Source: Candidatus Gottesmanbacteria bacterium
GTDB lineage: Bacteria > Patescibacteriota > Microgenomatia > UBA10105 > UBA927
Direction of reading: 5' to 3'
DNA length: 8,108 nt
Assembly (NCBI GenBank): GCA_016199185.1
Contig: JACQHE010000049.1
Span: 1-8,108, forward strand
The notes beneath the pieces were generated by a model. The model had not been told where the DNA came from. It made no database searches and saw only the letters and a list, made by a program, of their open reading frames with translations. The position numbers and the translations under genes were made by a program. Each line of letters begins with the position of its first letter. The stretch's first letter is position 1. Shown one piece after another: positions 5,092 to 8,108 of the stretch.

Positions 5092-5772
5092 ATGTCATCG
5101 AACAGAAATGTCGTTTTGGCCACTGAAGAAATGTATCACATCTTTAATAGGGGAGTAGAACGCCGCCCAATTTTTACTGATAAATGGGAATATCGACGAG
5201 CTCTGGATACTATTCGCTACTATCGCTTCTCGGAGCCTCCTATTCGATATTCTAAATACATTATTCTGGAGGAAAAAAAGCGTGTTCAATTACTCAAAGC
5301 ACTTTTAACCAGCCAACTCCAGGTGGATATCCTGGCTTTTTGCCTCATGCCCAATCATTTTCACCTTTTACTCAAACAAACCGCCAATTCAGGCATTTCC
5401 CGCTTTGTCTCCAAATTTTGTGACAGTTACAGTAAGTATTTCAATATCAAGCATGATCGGATCGGACCTTTATTCCAAGGCCCATTCAAATCAGTACGGG
5501 TAGAATCCGAAGAACAACTTATCCATTTGTCCCGTTATATTCACCTGAATCCGACCTCATCGTTTTTAATCAAAGAATCAGAACTTGATTCATACCCTTG
5601 GTCATCCCTGCCTGAATACCTAGCTTCTCAAGGAAACACATTATCCAACCCAAAACTTATTGGCGAATTATTCAAATCCCCGAGCAAATATAGAGATTTT
5701 GTGCATAACCAAGTTGACTACGCCCAAAAAATGGAACATATAAAACACCTGGCATTTGACGAAGAAGAATAG
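5092..5772 (+). CDS. REP-associated / IS200-like Y1 tyrosine transposase
   Basis: HUH-family endonuclease that cuts and joins single-stranded DNA through a 5'-phosphotyrosine bond. 226 residues, full length for RAYT-type proteins and longer than the usual 130-150 residues of IS200/IS605 TnpA. Seen: the N-terminal YHIFNRGVERRPIF (15-28); the metal-binding HUH motif as HFH (89-91) in CLMPNHFHLLLK; the candidate catalytic tyrosine in DSYSKYFNIKHDRIGPLFQG (Tyr113 or Tyr116); and the C-terminal YIHLNP (149-154) and YPWSS (168-172) blocks. All key residues are present, so it should be active. The start at 5092 is set by the family N-terminus and by the promoter placed exactly 7 nt upstream. Base composition is AT-richer than rpsB-rseP, consistent with acquisition. 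It is flanked on both sides by inverted palindromes that are its likely substrates. Confidence 0.92.
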   Translation: MSSNRNVVLATEEMYHIFNRGVERRPIFTDKWEYRRALDTIRYYRFSEPPIRYSKYIILEEKKRVQLLKALLTSQLQVDILAFCLMPNHFHLLLKQTANSGISRFVSKFCDSYSKYFNIKHDRIGPLFQGPFKSVRVESEEQLIHLSRYIHLNPTSSFLIKESELDSYPWSSLPEYLASQGNTLSNPKLIGELFKSPSKYRDFVHNQVDYAQKMEHIKHLAFDEEE

Positions 5773-5776
5773 GTGC

Positions 5777-5802
5777 CAATCTAGTCCACCTGGCAGGTGG
5801 AC
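5777..5802 (-). repeat. Right palindromic end of the RAYT unit
   Basis: GTCCACCTG (5784-5792) and CAGGTGGAC (5794-5802) form a 9-bp stem around G5793. Read on the - strand it repeats the left end (5034-5059) at 24 of 26 positions: after the shared 18 nt the flanks are TTAGCTTG on the left and CTAGATTG on the right. It starts 4 nt after the transposase stop. Confidence 0.8.
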
Positions 5803-5809
5803 AATCTAG
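5777..5809. repeat. 8-bp direct repeats bracketing the right palindrome
   Basis: CAATCTAG occurs at 5777-5784 and again at 5802-5809, immediately on both sides of the 17-nt palindrome at 5785-5801. The left end has the related CAAGCTAA (on the - strand) on one side only. The outer copy could be a guide/cleavage-site pair, a duplicated target, or the remnant of a second tandem repeat unit. Confidence 0.6.
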
Positions 5810-5812
5810 AAC

Positions 5813-5842
5813 CTGACGCAGTGCTGGAAAAAAGGGTATACT
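5813..5842 (+). promoter_or_regulatory. Promoter of proS, predicting a leaderless mRNA
   Basis: CTGACG (5813-5818, 4 of 6) and TATACT (5837-5842, 5 of 6) are 18 bp apart. A start 7 nt after the -10 coincides with the proS ATG at 5849. The segment TATACTAATTCTATG (5837-5851) differs at only 2 of 15 positions from the transposase module TAAACTAATTCCATG (5080-5094). An AAGGG at 5832-5836 is too far upstream to be a good Shine-Dalgarno. Confidence 0.55.
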
Positions 5843-5848
5843 AATTCT

Positions 5849-7291
5849 ATGAAACAACCATTTGAGAAAAGGGAACTGAAGAAAAAGAGTGAGAATCTTT
5901 CGGATTGGTATACCGATGTGATTTTGAAGAGCGAGCTTGCTGACTATGCGCCGGTGAAAGGGTGCATGGTGATCCGGCCCTACGGGTTTTCCATTTGGGA
6001 AAAGGTACAGGAGATCTTTAATGGACTCATGAAGACAAAAGGCGTGCAGAATGCTTATTTTCCGCTCTTCATCCCGCTTTCACTTCTGGAAAAAGAAAAA
6101 GAACACGTGCAGGGATTTTCTCCCGAATTAGCCATAGTAACCATCGGCGGCAGGGAAAAACTCAAAGACCCGCTTGTCGTGCGGCCCACAAGTGAAACGA
6201 TTATATACGCTATGTACGCCAAGTGGATTCACAGCTGGCGCGATTTACCTATGCTCATAAACCAATGGAACAACGTCGTAAGGTGGGAAAAACGAACTTA
6301 TTTATTTTTGCGGACGACCGAGTTTCTTTGGCAGGAGGGGCACACCGCCCATGAGACGGAAAAGGAAGCGATGGAGATGGTGCTGACCGCTCTTGATTGG
6401 TATCGACAGGTGTATGAAGACTACTTTGCATTGCCGGTAGTCTATGGCATAAAGAGTCAAAGCGAGAAGTTTGCAGGAGCCAAAGCAACGTATGCCATTG
6501 AGGCATTAATGCCTGATGGAAAAGCACTTCAAGCAGCAACATCTCATAATTTAGGCCAAAATTTTTCTAAGCCCTTTGATATTCACTTTCAAAACAGAGA
6601 AGGTAAAGAAGATTTTGTTTGGCAAACGTCGTGGGGAATTTCCACACGGAGTCTGGGTGGATTATTCATGGCGCACGGAGATGATAACGGACTCATCTTG
6701 CCTCCCAAGATTGCACCGATACAGGTCGTCATCATGCCCATTTTTCAAAAAGATAGAGAGTCTGTTATTTCCTACTGTGGGCAGCTCAAAGAAGTTTTGA
6801 CTAATGGTGGTATTCGCGTCCATATTGACAACAGAGAAGAGCCCAGCGTCGGCAGGAGATTTAATGAATGGGAAATAAAAGGCGTACCGCTTCGATTTGA
6901 AGTTGGACAAAGAGAAACAACTGATCGTTCGGTGACGGTTGCACGAAGAGACACAGGCCAAAAAGTGACTCTCACGCGCGATCAGATGCTCATTGAAACG
7001 GAAAAATTATTGGTCACCATACAAGGCCAACTATTCACGAAACAAAAGGAATTTTTGACTAAAAACACCCATGACGTAGACAGCTACGAAGGGTTTAAGA
7101 AGATTATGGAAACCTCGCGCGGGTACCTGCGAGCGCTTTGGTGTGAAGATGCAGTGTGCGAAGCTGCAATAAAAAAAGAAACGAAAGCAAGCACGCGATG
7201 CCTGCTGCTTGAAACGAAAAATGAACAGGGTGCCTGTATCCATTGCGGCAAAGCCGCGACCCACCGCTGGCTCTTTGCTCAAGCGTACTGA
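5849..7291 (+). CDS. proS: Prolyl-tRNA synthetase, archaeal/eukaryotic-type short form
   Basis: Class II aminoacyl-tRNA synthetase charging tRNA-Pro with proline in the cytoplasm. 480 residues, typical of the short archaeal/eukaryote-like ProRS; there is no large editing (INS) domain between motifs 2 and 3, unlike the roughly 570-residue E. coli type. Seen: DWYTDVILKSELADYAPVKGCMVIRPYG (19-46); VVRPTSETIIY (110-120); motif 2 with RWE (145-147) and FLRTTEFLWQEGHTAH (153-168); GTSH-like TSHNLGQNF (231-239); motif 3 SWGISTRSLGGLFMAHGDDNGLILPP (261-286). An anticodon-binding domain spans about 290-390 and a C-terminal zinc-binding domain has Cys432, Cys437, Cys463 and Cys466. The chain ends in the conserved tyrosine Tyr480. 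The ATG at 5849 fits the family; an in-frame stop lies at 5807. It has its own promoter and is followed after 2 nt by the DHH-like gene. Confidence 0.97.
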   Translation: MKQPFEKRELKKKSENLSDWYTDVILKSELADYAPVKGCMVIRPYGFSIWEKVQEIFNGLMKTKGVQNAYFPLFIPLSLLEKEKEHVQGFSPELAIVTIGGREKLKDPLVVRPTSETIIYAMYAKWIHSWRDLPMLINQWNNVVRWEKRTYLFLRTTEFLWQEGHTAHETEKEAMEMVLTALDWYRQVYEDYFALPVVYGIKSQSEKFAGAKATYAIEALMPDGKALQAATSHNLGQNFSKPFDIHFQNREGKEDFVWQTSWGISTRSLGGLFMAHGDDNGLILPPKIAPIQVVIMPIFQKDRESVISYCGQLKEVLTNGGIRVHIDNREEPSVGRRFNEWEIKGVPLRFEVGQRETTDRSVTVARRDTGQKVTLTRDQMLIETEKLLVTIQGQLFTKQKEFLTKNTHDVDSYEGFKKIMETSRGYLRALWCEDAVCEAAIKKETKASTRCLLLETKNEQGACIHCGKAATHRWLFAQAY

Positions 7292-7293
7292 AT

Positions 7294-8108
7294 ATGAAAA
7301 CGATTGTCACCCACATTGGGCCGGATTTGGATGCCATCACGGCCATTTGGCTCGTCAAAAAGTTTTTTCCCGGTTGGGAAGAGGCAAGCATTGCCTTCGT
7401 GCCGGCAGGTAAAACTCTCAACAATCTTCCTCCCGATGATAACCCTGAAATTATCCACGTTGATACCGGCTTTGGAAAATTTGATCACCATCAGGACGAT
7501 CGCGATACGTGCGCGGCAAAACTCGTCTATGAACAGCTGCAAGGCAGCGATGATGCACTCGCTCGGATGGTAGCGGTCGTCAATGAGATTGATCACTTTC
7601 GGGAAGTTTTTTATCCTAACCCCACGGCGGACTTCTGGGACTACTCGCTTGTCGCCGCAATCGACGGCTGGCGTCTCCTCTATCCGGATAACCCCATCAA
7701 AATCGTGAGCCTTGGCATGGAGGCGCTCGATGGTATGTATAAGACGTTTCAAAACAAAGTCTGGGCAGAGAAAGAAATGAAGGAAAAAGCAGTTGCATTT
7801 GAAACAAAATGGGGGAAAGCATTTGGCATAGAAACCACCAATGACGAGGTCGTCCATCTGGGACAGAAAATGGGGTACGCCGTCGTTATCCGCCGCGACC
7901 CGCGCAAGGGCTACGTGCGCATTAAGTCTCTCCCAAAAGATGACATTGATCTGACCCCGGTTTATAATACGCTCAAAGAAAAAGATCAGAAAGCGACCTG
8001 GTTTCTCCACGCCAGCCGCCACATGATCCTTAACGGCAGTGCCAAAAACCCGGACATGAAACCCACGACATTGACGCTGAAACAGATTGTGGACGTTCTA
8101 TGCAAATA
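7294..8108 (+). CDS. DHH/MYG1-like predicted metal-dependent phosphoesterase, stop codon cut by the window edge
   Basis: The frame is open from ATG 7294 to the last full codon (8104-8106), 271 residues. The final two bases, TA, are probably the first two of a stop, since the ending LTLKQIVDVLCK looks like a finished C-terminal helix. The N-terminal half carries DHH-superfamily-like metal-ligand motifs: THIGPDLDAITAIWL (6-20; His7, Asp11, Asp13), IIHVDTGFGKFDHHQ (53-67; Asp57 and Asp64-His65-His66) and NEIDHF (97-102; Asp100-His101). These fit a two-metal phosphohydrolase acting on nucleotides or phosphodiesters, but the substrate cannot be read from the sequence. The C-terminal half (about 150-271) has ETTNDEVV, a YVRIKSLP strand and WFLHASRHMILNGS (244-257), perhaps a substrate-binding domain. 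It lies 2 nt after proS with no Shine-Dalgarno, so it is probably translated by coupling. The family assignment is moderately certain. Confidence 0.75.
   Translation, partial: MKTIVTHIGPDLDAITAIWLVKKFFPGWEEASIAFVPAGKTLNNLPPDDNPEIIHVDTGFGKFDHHQDDRDTCAAKLVYEQLQGSDDALARMVAVVNEIDHFREVFYPNPTADFWDYSLVAAIDGWRLLYPDNPIKIVSLGMEALDGMYKTFQNKVWAEKEMKEKAVAFETKWGKAFGIETTNDEVVHLGQKMGYAVVIRRDPRKGYVRIKSLPKDDIDLTPVYNTLKEKDQKATWFLHASRHMILNGSAKNPDMKPTTLTLKQIVDVLCK

Larger units (their letters stand above)
5034..5802. mobile_element. RAYT (REP-associated tyrosine transposase) unit with inverted palindromic ends
   Basis: A single Y1-type transposase gene is bracketed by two copies of one palindromic sequence in inverted orientation: 5034-5059, and the reverse complement of 5777-5802. 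The two ends are identical at 24 of 26 positions. The unit separates the rseP/DUF5667 operon from proS. It is compositionally AT-richer, by eye, than the flanking translation genes. No extra passenger gene is present. The organisation matches REP/RAYT units, in which the transposase gene is flanked by inverted REP sequences and usually no longer moves as a classic insertion sequence. Confidence 0.75.

Noticed and set aside
5034..5802. A CRISPR array or toxin-antitoxin module around the short repeats
   Set aside because: Only two inverted palindromes with no regular spacers, and the gene between them is clearly a Y1 transposase.
7279..8022. Long minus-strand open frame of 247 codons
   Set aside because: It lies antisense to the DHH-like gene, whose + strand product has recognisable metal motifs; the - strand product shows no family motif and is compositionally odd (Phe/Arg/Cys patches).

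Overview
The window reads as chromosome of a Candidate Phyla Radiation (Patescibacteria, probably Parcubacteria-like) bacterium. This rests on a stripped-down translation gene cluster, a very short EF-Ts, an archaeal-type prolyl-tRNA synthetase, a DUF5667 protein and tight 1-4 nt gene junctions. The lineage is inferred from gene content and was not tested by phylogeny. All nine genes lie on the + strand and none looks broken; the first is cut by the left edge, and the last has only its stop codon cut by the right edge.

Layout. 1-1155 is the C-terminal 384 residues of serine hydroxymethyltransferase (glyA). 1156-1353 is a structured leader region holding several inverted repeats, a strong intrinsic terminator with a competing fold, and a large repeat-like hairpin whose 3' arm contains the rpsB Shine-Dalgarno sequence. 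1354-4244 is a compact operon, rpsB-tsf-frr-rseP (ribosomal protein S2, EF-Ts, ribosome recycling factor, site-2-type membrane protease). It is followed 2 nt later by a membrane-anchored DUF5667 protein (4247-5026). 5034-5802 is an apparently intact REP-associated tyrosine transposase (RAYT/Y1) unit: one AT-richer gene bracketed by two inverted copies of a short palindrome. 5849-7291 is proS, followed 2 nt later by a DHH/MYG1-like predicted metal-dependent phosphoesterase (7294 to the edge).

How the genes fit together. The order rpsB-tsf-(pyrH)-frr-(uppS-cdsA-dxr)-rseP-proS is the classic bacterial cluster. Here the bracketed genes are missing, and the DUF5667 gene and the transposase unit lie between rseP and proS. 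The core product set makes, uses and recycles ribosomes, and is co-transcribed with an envelope protease.

The most interesting signals are non-coding: (i) mutually exclusive RNA folds around the terminator upstream of rpsB, looking like a transcription attenuator; (ii) a population of small palindromes, including one lying in frame inside rseP; (iii) the inverted palindromic ends of the transposase, one of them bracketed by an 8-bp direct repeat; (iv) two near-identical promoter/start modules in front of the transposase and proS that predict leaderless mRNAs. I did not find a wholly new multi-gene system, a CRISPR array, or tRNA/rRNA genes.
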